From NCBI GenBank assembly GCA_038207625.1, contig JBBQZO010000003.1:186001-250000 (forward strand): a DNA stretch of 64,000 nucleotides, written 5' to 3'. This DNA is from JBBQZO01 sp038207625. GTDB taxonomy: Bacteria > Pseudomonadota > Gammaproteobacteria > Burkholderiales > Burkholderiaceae_D. Every line of letters begins with the position of its first letter. Within the stretch, counting starts at the first letter, position 1. The notes below the pieces were generated by a model that saw nothing but the letters and a program-made list of their open reading frames with translations, had not been told where the DNA came from and made no database searches. Below, piece after piece: positions 27,161 to 35,587 of the stretch. Both the position numbers and the translations under genes were made by a program.

Positions 27161-27733
27161 ATGAAATTTTGTTCCGAGTGCGCCCACCCCGTGACGCTGC
27201 AAGTTCCTGCGGGCGACAACCGTCCGCGTTACGTGTGCGTCCAGTGTGAAGCGATCCATTACCAGAATCCGAAGCTGGTGGTCGGCTCCATCCCTGTGTG
27301 GGAAAAAGACGGCCAGCTCAAGGTGCTGCTGTGCAAACGCGCCATCGAACCGCGCTACGGCTTTTGGACGCTGCCGGCCGGCTTCATGGAAAATAACGAA
27401 ACCACCACCGATGCGGCCGAGCGCGAAACGGTCGAGGAAGCGGGCGCCCACATCGCGCTGGGCGGCCTGTTTACGCTGATCAACGTCGCGCGGGTGCATC
27501 AGGTGCACTTGTTCTATCTGGCCGAACTGCTCGACCTGGACTTTGCACCGGGCATCGAAAGCCTGGAAGTGCAACTGTTCTCGGAACAACAGATTCCATG
27601 GGACGAACTGGCTTTCCCCACCATCCGCACCACGCTCGAACTATTCTTCGCCGACCATGCCAAGCTGAAGGACGGCACCGGTTACGGCTTTCATAGCATG
27701 GACATTGCGCGTCCGATGGCGCACAGCGACTGA
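27161..27733 (+). CDS. NUDIX hydrolase with N-terminal zinc ribbon
   Basis: 190 residues from ATG 27161 (MKFCSECAHPV). The first part has CSEC and CVQC, a four-Cys zinc ribbon as in NudC/YjaD relatives. The NUDIX box G-x5-E-x7-RE-x2-EE-x-G is complete, spanning GFMENNETTTDAAERETVEE plus AG. Such proteins hydrolyse nucleoside diphosphate derivatives such as ADP-ribose or NADH. The exact substrate is not evident. It is 5 bases upstream of aat. Confidence 0.9.
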   Translation: MKFCSECAHPVTLQVPAGDNRPRYVCVQCEAIHYQNPKLVVGSIPVWEKDGQLKVLLCKRAIEPRYGFWTLPAGFMENNETTTDAAERETVEEAGAHIALGGLFTLINVARVHQVHLFYLAELLDLDFAPGIESLEVQLFSEQQIPWDELAFPTIRTTLELFFADHAKLKDGTGYGFHSMDIARPMAHSD

Positions 27734-27738
27734 GCACG

Positions 27739-28455
27739 ATGATTCCCTGGCTCGATCCACACTCGCCGTTTCCGGACGTGAACCAGGCGCTCACGCGCGA
27801 CGCGCCCGGTCTGCTGGCCGCCGGCGCCGACCTGTCGCCGGCGCGTTTGCTGGCGGCCTACCGGCAAGGCATCTTCCCGTGGTTTTCCGAAGGCCAGCCG
27901 ATCCTGTGGTGGAGCACCGACCCGCGCATGGTGCTGATGACGGACCAGTTCCGCATCAGCGACAGCCTGAAAAAAACCTTGCGCAAGGTGGCCGCCGATC
28001 CGCGCTGGCAGGTGCGTTTCGACAGCGACTTCACCGGCGTGATGCGCGCCTGTGCGGCGCCGCGCAAGGACGGCCCCGGCACCTGGATTTCTGACGCCAT
28101 CGTGGACGGCTACAGCGCGCTGCATGCGCAAGGCCAGGCCCACTCGTCCGAGCTGTGGTTCGACGGCAAACTGGTCGGCGGCGCCTATGGCGTGGCGATC
28201 GGGCGCATGTTCTACGGCGAATCGATGTTCGCGCGCGTACCCGACGGCTCGAAGGTGGCGTTGAGCTACCTGGTGGCGTTCCTGCGCCGGCACGGCGTGC
28301 GCATGATCGACTGCCAGCAAGAGACGCCGCATCTGGGCTCGCTGGGCGCGGCGCCAATATCGCGCGCCGCCTTCCTGGCCCACCTGCGCAACGCGATCGA
28401 CCTGCCGCCGATCACCCACTGGACCCCGGTCGCGCCGCTCGAGCCCAGGGCCTAG
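27739..28455 (+). CDS. aat: leucyl/phenylalanyl-tRNA--protein transferase
   Basis: 238 residues (E. coli Aat is 234). Characteristic segments are LLAAYRQGIFPWFSEGQPIL, WWSTDPRMVL, HSSELWFDGKLVGGAYGVAI and DCQQETPHLGSLGA. It attaches Leu or Phe from aminoacyl-tRNA to proteins beginning with Lys or Arg, marking them for ClpAP via ClpS. It forms an operon with bpt, which carries the other N-end-rule transferase. Confidence 0.97.
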   Translation: MIPWLDPHSPFPDVNQALTRDAPGLLAAGADLSPARLLAAYRQGIFPWFSEGQPILWWSTDPRMVLMTDQFRISDSLKKTLRKVAADPRWQVRFDSDFTGVMRACAAPRKDGPGTWISDAIVDGYSALHAQGQAHSSELWFDGKLVGGAYGVAIGRMFYGESMFARVPDGSKVALSYLVAFLRRHGVRMIDCQQETPHLGSLGAAPISRAAFLAHLRNAIDLPPITHWTPVAPLEPRA

Positions 28456-28504
28456 CGCGTCGCCCCACCCGATCCACTGCAACCGACATCACGCGAGGAC
28501 GCGC

Positions 28505-29236
28505 ATGACACACCTGACTGAACTGCCCTTCTCGACGCTGCAGTTCTACACCACGGCGCCCTATCCGTGCAGCTACCTCGACGCACGCCAGGCGCGCTCG
28601 CAGGTGGCCACGCCGTCCCACCTGATCAACGCCGACGTGTATTCCGAACTGGTGCGCAACGGCTTTCGGCGCAGCGGCATCTTCACCTACCGGCCGCACT
28701 GCGACGGCTGCCAGGCCTGCGTGCCGGTGCGCGTGGTGGCGTCCCAATTCGTCGCCACCCGCACCCAGCGGCGCGCCTTTGCGCGCCACGCCACACTGGT
28801 CGCCTGCATGGTCAATCTGAGCTTTTCGGACGAGCACTACAACCTGTATTTGCGCTACCAGACCACGCGCCACGCCGGCGGCGGCATGGACCAGGACAGC
28901 CGCGACCAGTACGCCCAGTTTCTGCTGCAAAGCCGCGTCCACACCCGGCTGGTGGAATTTCGCGAGCCCGACGGCACGCTGCGCATGGTCAGCATCATCG
29001 ACCTGCTCGCTGACGGCCTGTCCTCGGTGTACACCTTCTTCGATCCGGACCTGGCCGGCGCCTCGCTGGGCACCTACAACGTGCTGTGGCAAATCGCCCA
29101 GGCGCGCGAGCTTGAACTGCCGTATGTGTATCTGGGCTACTGGATCGCGCAAAGTCCCAAGATGGCGTACAAGGTCAACTTCCGCCCGCTCGAGGCGCGC
29201 ATCGACAACGTCTGGGCGCTGCGCGACGATTCCTAG
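28505..29236 (+). CDS. bpt: aspartate/glutamate leucyltransferase
   Basis: 243 residues. Features of the arginyl-tRNA-transferase-like Bpt family are PYPCSYLDARQARSQVA, GFRRSGIFTYRPHCDGCQAC (Cys motif) and YVYLGYWIAQSPKMAYK. It adds Leu to proteins with N-terminal Asp or Glu. A GAGGACGCGC site precedes ATG 28505. With aat it gives the cell both branches of the bacterial N-degron pathway. Confidence 0.96.
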   Translation: MTHLTELPFSTLQFYTTAPYPCSYLDARQARSQVATPSHLINADVYSELVRNGFRRSGIFTYRPHCDGCQACVPVRVVASQFVATRTQRRAFARHATLVACMVNLSFSDEHYNLYLRYQTTRHAGGGMDQDSRDQYAQFLLQSRVHTRLVEFREPDGTLRMVSIIDLLADGLSSVYTFFDPDLAGASLGTYNVLWQIAQARELELPYVYLGYWIAQSPKMAYKVNFRPLEARIDNVWALRDDS

Positions 29237-29297
29237 AAGCTGCTGCGATTGCGCCCCGTGCCGCCTGCGCCACGGTAAAATAGCGCACCATTTCCCG

Positions 29298-29332
29298 GCG
29301 CCGGCCGCGCGCTTCACGCACGCGGCCGGCGC
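29298..29332 (+). promoter_or_regulatory. perfect 12-base-pair hairpin just upstream of pyrD
   Basis: GCGCCGGCCGCG (29298-29309) is exactly complementary to CGCGGCCGGCGC (29321-29332), with an 11-base loop. It ends 16 bases before the pyrD ATG. There is no T-run, so it is not a normal terminator. It could influence pyrD translation. Confidence 0.5.
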
Positions 29333-29348
29333 TGCACACTAAGCGCCC

Positions 29349-30389
29349 ATGTCCGACAAACTACTCTACGCCCTGACCCGCCCCCTGCTGTTCGCGCTCG
29401 ACGCGGAAACGGCCCACAACCTGACCCTGCCGGCGCTGCGCCGCGCGGCCGCCCTCGGTCTGACGCGCGCCGTGCGCAAACCCAAGCCCGACCCGCGCAC
29501 GGTAATGGGCATCACGTTTCCCAACCCGGTCGGCCTGGCCGCCGGCCTGGACAAGGACGGCGCCTACATCGACGGGCTGGCCGCGCTCGGTTTCGGCTCG
29601 ATCGAAATCGGCACCGTGACCCCGCGCGCGCAGGCGGGCAATCCAAAGCCGCGCATGTTCCGCCTGCCGAAAGCGCAAGCGATCATCAACCGCATGGGCT
29701 TTAACAACGGCGGCGTGGACGCCTTCGTGGCCAACGTGCAGGCGTCGCGCTTCTATCAGAACAAGCAAGGCGTGCTGGGCCTGAACATCGGCAAGAACGC
29801 CGATACGCCGATCGAGCGCGCGGCCGACGACTATTTGCTGTGCCTGCAAAAAGTCTATCCTTACGCCAGCTACGTGACGGTCAATATTTCTTCACCCAAC
29901 ACCAAGAACCTGCGCCAGTTGCAGGGCGCCTCCGAAGTCGATGCGCTGCTGGCCACGCTCAAGGCCGAGCAGTCGCGCCTGGCCGACAAGCACAAGCGCT
30001 ATGTGCCGCTGACGTTGAAAATCGCGCCCGACATGGACAGCGAACAAATCAAGAACATCGCCGAGGCGCTGATGCGCCACAAGATCGACGGCGTGATCGC
30101 CACCAACACCACGCTCTCGCGCAGCGCCGTCGAGGGGCTCGAGCATGGCGCAGAAGCCGGCGGGCTGTCCGGCGCGCCCGTGTTCGAGCTGTCCAACAAG
30201 GTGATCCGCGCGCTCAAGGCCGAGCTGGGCGACGCGCTGCCCATCATCGGCGTGGGCGGCATCCTGTGCGGCGCCGACGCCAAGGCGAAGATGGACGCGG
30301 GCGCCCAGCTGGTGCAACTCTACAGCGGCCTGATTTACACGGGACCGGCGCTGGTGCGCGAATGCGCCAAGGCGCTGGCAAGACCTTAA
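29349..30389 (+). CDS. pyrD: dihydroorotate dehydrogenase (quinone), class 2
   Basis: 346 residues. Membrane-associated flavoenzyme of pyrimidine synthesis. Visible motifs are NPVGLAAGLDKDGAYIDGL, TVTPRAQAGNPKPRMFRLP, NRMGFNNGG, VNISSPNTKNLR (region of the catalytic Ser of class 2) and GVGGILCGADAKAKMDAGA. The amphipathic N-terminal helix (residues 1-30) used for membrane binding is present. Confidence 0.97.
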   Translation: MSDKLLYALTRPLLFALDAETAHNLTLPALRRAAALGLTRAVRKPKPDPRTVMGITFPNPVGLAAGLDKDGAYIDGLAALGFGSIEIGTVTPRAQAGNPKPRMFRLPKAQAIINRMGFNNGGVDAFVANVQASRFYQNKQGVLGLNIGKNADTPIERAADDYLLCLQKVYPYASYVTVNISSPNTKNLRQLQGASEVDALLATLKAEQSRLADKHKRYVPLTLKIAPDMDSEQIKNIAEALMRHKIDGVIATNTTLSRSAVEGLEHGAEAGGLSGAPVFELSNKVIRALKAELGDALPIIGVGGILCGADAKAKMDAGAQLVQLYSGLIYTGPALVRECAKALARP

Positions 30390-30399
30390 AGGATAGAAC

Positions 30400-31446
30400 A
30401 TGCAACAGACCCTGCTGGGCAGCACCAAGCTGTCGGTGTCCAAGATCTGCCTGGGCACGATGACCTTCGGCGAACAAAACAGCGAAGCCGACGCGCACAG
30501 CCAGCTCGATTACGCGCTCGAACGGGGCATCAACTTCATCGACACCGCCGAGATGTATCCGGTGATGCCGCGCGCCACGACGCAAGGCGCGACCGAGCGC
30601 CACATCGGCAGCTGGCTCAAGAAAAGCGGCCAGCGCAGCAAGCTGGTGCTGGCCACCAAAGTGGCCGGTCCGGCGCCCGGCATGCCGTGGCTGCGCGGGG
30701 GCAAAAACAACCTCGACCCAGCCAACATCCGCGCCGCCGTCGAGACCAGTTTGCAGCGCCTGCAGACCGACCATATCGACCTGTACCAAATGCACTGGCC
30801 CAGCCGCAATGTGCCGATCTTTGGCGCGAGCGTGTTCAATCCGCAGGCCGAGCGCCCGTATGCGGCGATCGAGGACACCCTCGGCGCGCTGGGCCGGCTG
30901 GTCGAGGCCGGCAAGATCGGCCACATCGGCGTGTCCAACGAATCGTCATGGGGCGTGTCGGAATACATCAAGCGCGCCGAGTTGGGCGGCTTGCCGCGCA
31001 TCGCGACCATCCAGAACCTGTACAACCTGTGCGCCCGCCATTTCGAGACGAGCCTGTTGGACGAAACCTGTTTCCGCGAACAGGTCGGCCTGCTGGCCTA
31101 CAGTCCGCTCGCGTTCGGCCAGCTGACGGCCAAGTATCTGGACGACCCGAAGGCGGTTGGCCGCCTGACGATCTTCCCGCCCACCTGGAGCCCGCGCTAC
31201 CTGCGTCCCAACGTGCTGGCGGCCGTCAAGGAGTACGCCGAGCTGGCGCGCGCCAACGGCATGACACCGGCCCAGATGGCGCTGGCATGGTGCTATTCGC
31301 GCTGGTTTGTCGCCTCCACCATCATCGGCGCGACCAGCCTGGTCCAGCTCAAGGAAAACATCGACGCGCTGGACATCACGCTGCCGGCGCACGTGATCGA
31401 CGCGATCAACGCGATCCACGCACGCCTGCCCAATCCGGGCCAGTAG
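30400..31446 (+). CDS. tas: aldo/keto reductase, Tas family
   Basis: 348 residues. It matches the NADP(H)-dependent Tas type: CLGTMTFGEQNSEADAHSQL, FIDTAEMYPVMPRA (Asp and Tyr of the catalytic tetrad), TDHIDLYQMHWPSR and the cofactor-binding STIIGATSLVQLKENIDAL. An AAAGGATAGAAC site precedes ATG 30400. It follows pyrD by 10 bases. Substrate unknown. Confidence 0.93.
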   Translation: MQQTLLGSTKLSVSKICLGTMTFGEQNSEADAHSQLDYALERGINFIDTAEMYPVMPRATTQGATERHIGSWLKKSGQRSKLVLATKVAGPAPGMPWLRGGKNNLDPANIRAAVETSLQRLQTDHIDLYQMHWPSRNVPIFGASVFNPQAERPYAAIEDTLGALGRLVEAGKIGHIGVSNESSWGVSEYIKRAELGGLPRIATIQNLYNLCARHFETSLLDETCFREQVGLLAYSPLAFGQLTAKYLDDPKAVGRLTIFPPTWSPRYLRPNVLAAVKEYAELARANGMTPAQMALAWCYSRWFVASTIIGATSLVQLKENIDALDITLPAHVIDAINAIHARLPNPGQ

Positions 31447-31450
31447 CGCA

Positions 31451-31479
31451 CTGGCGCCGCCGCAACGCTGCGGCGCCAG
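31451..31479. terminator. hairpin between convergent genes
   Basis: CTGGCGCCGC (31451-31460) pairs perfectly with GCGGCGCCAG (31470-31479). No T-run follows. Just downstream is a short tandem array of TCAGTGGCT units (31493-31516). Confidence 0.5.
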
Positions 31480-31507
31480 CGGCTCAATGGTTCAGTGGCT
31501 CAGTGGC

Positions 31508-31921
31508 TCAGTGGTTGAGGGTGACGATCTTGCAGTTCTGCGCCAGCACGGCCATCTTGATGCCCGGAATGTCCGGGCTATTCCCCTTCTGAATCAGCTG
31601 GCACTTGGCGACACCGCCCAGGCGAAACTGAAACTCGGCCAATTCAGTCGAGCGCTCTTCGCTCAAGGGCTCCTCGAAAATCATGTACAGCGGCAGTTCC
31701 TGACCGAAGTCGGACGTGTGCGTCTGAAACCCGTTGATGATGCTGCCTGGTACGCCGATCGATGCGATCGCGCCGCGCTGGAAGTTGACGGTCGCGTCAT
31801 GCTTTTCCGCTTGCGCGTTAAAGCGCAGCTTGACCAACTCGGCGGCGCCGGCACTGGCCGCGCACAGTCCGACGAGGCAGGCGCCAAGCATGCCCGTTTT
31901 GAGTGTTGAAGTGAGGTTCAT
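31508..31921 (-). CDS. secreted protein of unknown function
   Basis: 137 residues. Signal peptide (LKTGMLGACLVGLCAASAGA) followed by a small domain of about 110 residues with two Cys (AKCQLIQ and AQNCKIV) near the C-terminus, likely a disulfide. No family is recognised. Its last codons lie in the short TCAGTGGCT repeat. It is 100 bases downstream of the PEP-CTERM gene on the same strand, but a strong terminator separates them. Confidence 0.6.
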   Translation of the reverse strand: MNLTSTLKTGMLGACLVGLCAASAGAAELVKLRFNAQAEKHDATVNFQRGAIASIGVPGSIINGFQTHTSDFGQELPLYMIFEEPLSEERSTELAEFQFRLGGVAKCQLIQKGNSPDIPGIKMAVLAQNCKIVTLNH

Positions 31922-31948
31922 TGCGGCTCCGCTGAGTCGTTAGGGACG

Positions 31949-31988
31949 AAAAAAAATGCCGCTTGGCGCATTGGCCGGGCGGCATTTT
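31949..31988 (-). terminator. rho-independent terminator of PEP-CTERM gene
   Basis: On the minus strand AAAATGCCGC (31988-31979) pairs with GCGGCATTTT (31962-31953), followed by a T-run (31956-31949). Confidence 0.85.
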
Positions 31989-32021
31989 GAGGGGATGGCT
32001 CGCTGCGAGCCATCGGCGCAA

Positions 32022-32702
32022 TTAAGCGCTTTTCTTGGCTTGACGACGACGCGCGAACGCCAGCAGGCCGAGGCCGCCCAGCAGCATCGCGTAGCTTTCT
32101 GGCTCGGGCACGGCGGCGACCGTGTAGTTGTAGGTGACCGATGCGGTGCCGGCTGCGAACGTCATGAACGAGGTGTCTTCGTTACCGCTGCCGATTACTT
32201 TCGATGCGCTGTTGGACGTCACGCCCAGGCCGATGGTGCCGCCGCCAGCTTGCGAGAACAGCGTGAAATCGGCGTCCACCGTGCTACTGACCTGGTCTTG
32301 CTTGCTGGCCGTTTGGAGTCCGGTCGATGCGCCCGAGGTGCCGGCGTAGTCGGACACGCCGTCGAAGCCGCCCAGATCGAAACTCTGGCTGAACACGGGA
32401 TTGGTCACCACCAGCGTCGAACCGTCAGGGCGTTTCAAGGTCAGCACCGAACCGAGGCTCAGCGTGACGGTTTGGGCTTCGTCGGCGGTGTTCTCGACGC
32501 GGCCTGTGCCACGCACCGTGCCGGCAATCGAAAAATCGATCGACGTCAGCGTGCCAAGATTGGTGTCGAACTTACCGAGCGACAGCACGGTGTTCCATGG
32601 TGTTCTGGCGCTGAGCTTGTCGGCGGTGAAAGTGATGGTGTCGGCCTGTGCTTGCGCGAAGCTGCCGCACAAAACCGCGAATGCGATAAGACTTTTTTTC
32701 AA
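32022..32702 (-). CDS. PEP-CTERM sorting-domain protein
   Basis: 226 residues from TTG 32702, preceded by GGAG at the right distance. The in-frame TTG at 32714 overlaps that site, and no ATG is available. A signal peptide (KKSLIAFAVLCGSFAQAQA) leads to a beta-rich body (TITFTADKLS, SIDFSIAGTVRGTGRVENT, ASVTYNYTVAAV) and the tail VPEPESYAMLLGGLGLLAFA followed by RRRQAKK. It resembles choice-of-anchor secreted proteins. Role unknown. Confidence 0.8.
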   Translation of the reverse strand: MKKSLIAFAVLCGSFAQAQADTITFTADKLSARTPWNTVLSLGKFDTNLGTLTSIDFSIAGTVRGTGRVENTADEAQTVTLSLGSVLTLKRPDGSTLVVTNPVFSQSFDLGGFDGVSDYAGTSGASTGLQTASKQDQVSSTVDADFTLFSQAGGGTIGLGVTSNSASKVIGSGNEDTSFMTFAAGTASVTYNYTVAAVPEPESYAMLLGGLGLLAFARRRQAKKSA

Positions 32703-32927
32703 GAAAAGCTCCAATAGTTGCCAAATTCAGCGTGGTTGGGCCACCTGTCGCGTCGGCCCAGAAAGGCATGACAATGGCGAGAGGCGCGCGCAAAAAAAAC
32801 TTAGAAATACAAATCTGGCGAAATTGTACATTGACAATGAAAAAGAAGATATAAAAAGCAAGCCTAATTTACACAAAAGCATGTTTATACGACAGCGTCT
32901 GCGTCACTCCCGTGTGTACCGTGCCAG

Positions 32928-32957
32928 TGAAGCGGGGGCGCCGCGCCCCCCGCTTCA
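32928..32957 (-). terminator. GC-rich hairpin downstream of chemoreceptor gene
   Basis: TGAAGCGGGGG (32928-32938) pairs with CCCCCGCTTCA (32947-32957). It lies after the chemoreceptor stop. No T-run, so terminator function is uncertain. Confidence 0.45.
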
Positions 32958-32983
32958 GGCGACGCGATCGGGCCGCGCGCCGC

Positions 32984-34633
32984 TCAGGCGCCGTGTACGA
33001 CGCGCGCCGGCGCAGTGCGCGCCGATCCGGCCGGCGCCTGGGCGTGTGTCATCGCCAGCGCATATTCCTGTGTGCTGTGCGAGAGCTTGAATACACTGAC
33101 CGCCTGGGCCAGCAGTTCGGCCTGGTCGCGCATGCTTTGCGCGGCCGCCGCGGCCTCTTCGACCAGGGCGGCGTTTTGCTGCGTCACGTCGTCCATTTGC
33201 ATGATCGCCTGATTGACCTGGGTGATGCCGGAGCTTTGCTCGGCACTGGCGCTGGCAATCTCGCCCATGATGGTGGCAACCTGACTGACCGCATTGACGA
33301 TGCCTTCCATCGTCACGCCGGCCTCGTCGACGAGCTTGCTGCCGACATCGACCGTCGCCACCGAATGTCCAATCAAGGTCTTGATTTCCTGCGCCGCCGA
33401 AGCCGCGCGCTGCGCCAGCGTGCGCACCTCGGCCGCCACCACCGCGAAGCCGCGACCCTGCTCACCGGCCCTGGCCGCCTCCACCGCCGCGTTCAGCGCC
33501 AGAATGTTGGTCTGGAAGGCGATGCCGTCGATGACGCCGATGATGTCGACGATCTTGCCCGAACTGTCCTTGATAGAACTCATCGTGCGCACCACCTGGC
33601 CGACCACCTGCCCGCCCTTGAGCGCGAACTCGGACGCGGCCACCACCAGTGTATTGGCCTGGCGCGCGTTCTCGGCGTTCTGATTGACGGTGGCCGTCAG
33701 CTCCTCCATCGACGAGGCGGTTTCCTCCAGGCTGGAGGCCTGCTGCTCGGTACGACTGGACAGGTCCAGATTGCCGCTGGCGATCTGGCTGGAGGCGGTG
33801 GCAATGGTCGCGCTGCCACTGCGCACCCGGCCGACCGTGCGCGCCAGACTGGCGTTCATGCTCGTCAGCGCGCGCAGCAGGTCGCCCGTCTCGTCGCCCG
33901 CCGTCACCGTTATCTCCGTGGTCAAGTCGCCGTCGGCGACGTGGCGCGCCAACTCGACCGCGCTATGAATCGGCGCGGTGATCGAACGCGTCACCCATAG
34001 CACAACGGCGCTGGCCAGCACCACGGCGATCAGCGTCAGCAGCAGCATCGTGTTGCGCGCACTCACATAGGCCGCCTGCGCCTGGGCGCTGGCCAGACCC
34101 ACCGCGTCAGTCGAATATTTGACCACGGCGCTCAAGCTTGCCAGATAGGCAGTCTGTTCCTTGCGCACCGTGCTCAGCAGGAAGGTCACGGCCTCGGTAC
34201 GCTTCCCTTCCTCCTTCGACAGCTTGAGAAACGCCACCTGCACGAGCTCGTATTTGGCACGCGCCTCCAGCACGACCTTGAACAGCTCATGGCTGCGCAC
34301 ATCACCGTCGTCGGCGATCAGCTTGTCCAGCTTATCGATGTTGGCACCGATCTCCTGCTTGCGCTCCTCGACCCGCGCCAACTCCTTGGCAACGACGGAG
34401 GGGTCGGTGGACAGCATCGCATTGCGCATCGCGCGCGCGATGTCATTCACGCCGCCCACCGCCTCGTAGGCCAGAATCACTTTCGGCACCTTGTCGCGAG
34501 CCAGATCGGCAGTGCCGTCGTTGAGTTTGCCGAGGCTACCGATGCCGACTGCCGAAATGCCGAGCATGAACAGCAGCGCCAGCCCAAGCCCGGCACCGAG
34601 CCGTGTGCCGATTTTCCAATTCCCGATACCCAT
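32984..34633 (-). CDS. methyl-accepting chemotaxis protein
   Basis: 549 residues. First membrane helix at about 12-32, a four-helix-bundle ligand domain to about residue 190, and a second helix (NTMLLLTLIAVVLASAVVLW). A HAMP domain (RSITAPIHSAVELARHVADG) leads to the signalling domain with the conserved tip AFQTNILALNAAVEAARAGE. Methylation helices contain EEQ-like pairs. The C-terminus lacks a clear CheR-docking pentapeptide. AGAGGAG precedes ATG 34633. Ligand unknown. Confidence 0.95.
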   Translation of the reverse strand: MGIGNWKIGTRLGAGLGLALLFMLGISAVGIGSLGKLNDGTADLARDKVPKVILAYEAVGGVNDIARAMRNAMLSTDPSVVAKELARVEERKQEIGANIDKLDKLIADDGDVRSHELFKVVLEARAKYELVQVAFLKLSKEEGKRTEAVTFLLSTVRKEQTAYLASLSAVVKYSTDAVGLASAQAQAAYVSARNTMLLLTLIAVVLASAVVLWVTRSITAPIHSAVELARHVADGDLTTEITVTAGDETGDLLRALTSMNASLARTVGRVRSGSATIATASSQIASGNLDLSSRTEQQASSLEETASSMEELTATVNQNAENARQANTLVVAASEFALKGGQVVGQVVRTMSSIKDSSGKIVDIIGVIDGIAFQTNILALNAAVEAARAGEQGRGFAVVAAEVRTLAQRAASAAQEIKTLIGHSVATVDVGSKLVDEAGVTMEGIVNAVSQVATIMGEIASASAEQSSGITQVNQAIMQMDDVTQQNAALVEEAAAAAQSMRDQAELLAQAVSVFKLSHSTQEYALAMTHAQAPAGSARTAPARVVHGA

Positions 34634-34879
34634 CGCTGCACTCCTCTGTATGAACCACCGCCGTTGTACGGTCGCTCCGGAGAGCGCCCGCCCCGTGAAT
34701 ACGCGTCCGCACGATGTTGCCGCGGATAGCTGCCAATCTGCGTTGTTGGTTCGATTGGCACTGGAAACGCGCCGACTTGCGCGCTTTGATCAAGCCGTTG
34801 TTGCTTTTGAGTATATGATCAATGTGACCTTGTCGGTAGTAAATATTCACCCATAGTCACACTGTGGCGCCGTAGCGAC
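34634..34879. other. intergenic region upstream of chemoreceptor
   Basis: Contains the chemoreceptor ribosome-binding site (minus strand) and a moderately AT-rich stretch (34805-34855). No gene recognised. Confidence 0.4.
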
Positions 34880-35207
34880 TCAGACATAGCCGTGGGCGCT
34901 GGCGACGGCGCGCACGACGGCGAACCCGGGCAAGGCCTCGACCGCGCGCCTGCGCACGCCCATGGTACGTGCGCGATCGACGTGCGTCGAGGCGGCGATG
35001 CCCACGCCCAGCGCCACGTCGTGCTTGATCCCGTCCCCAATCATTGTCCCGAGCACGACGTGCGTGGCCACGCCGGCCTTGGCAAAGCTCGCGCCAATAT
35101 GGCCGCGCCCTGTGAAACCGATGTCGTCGGCTGGCTATCAGGGAATGCGCTGCCAAGGTTTCCCGCCGAATCGGGCTTTGCGGAAGCTGCGCATGGCCGT
35201 CCGGCAT
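34880..35207 (-). pseudogene. decayed cysB-like LysR regulator fragment
   Basis: Reading leftward in two frames, this stretch parallels the middle and C-terminal part of the intact CysB at 58721. MPDGHAQLPQSPIRRETLAA corresponds to PDGHPLLAKSPIRLEDLAAF there. After a frameshift, DIGFTGRGHIGASFAKAGVA and KHDVALGVGIAAS correspond to DIGFTGRGHIDAAFAKAGVA and KQYVALGMGVGIVAS. The frame ends at TGA (34882-34880), short of a normal C-terminus. No N-terminal helix-turn-helix is seen upstream. It is a remnant of a second CysB/Cbl-type regulator, once placed next to sulfur genes. Confidence 0.75.
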
Positions 35208-35587
35208 ATCGTATCACTGCTGTGGGAGATCGGCGAGATGTCGCCGATGCTGCGGGCCGGCCGCCCTTTGCTCGCCTGCGATCTGCGGGCGTTACGACGC
35301 ACCGGCAACGCTTGTGCGATGGCGCAGCCAGGAGCGATCAGCATATTGGGCATGCGCCTGGCTTGGCGGCACTGCCGCAGCGCGGGGCTTGATTTTCCCG
35401 TGCTCGCACGGCCCGGCCGGTGCGTTATGCGGGTTCACTCTATTCATATGCGAAATGATACGTGGCGCCACCTGCGTGCATCACGCATAGTGCTTTCGTC
35501 TCCTACACACTGCTCGAACAGTAGGTTTGGCCCGCGTTCGCCGGCGGGCCCTTTTTTAGCGCTTCGCGCGCCACCGGGAACATCGTC
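35208..35587. other. non-coding stretch between cysB remnant and amidotransferase gene
   Basis: No recognisable gene. Frames on both strands are open for short distances only, through high GC. It could hold more decayed regulator sequence (N-terminal half), but I could not align it. Confidence 0.35.

Noticed and set aside
31490..31520. Short tandem TCAGTGGCT repeats as a possible phase-variation tract
   Set aside because: Only about three units, at the 3' end of a gene. Length changes would alter only the last residues.
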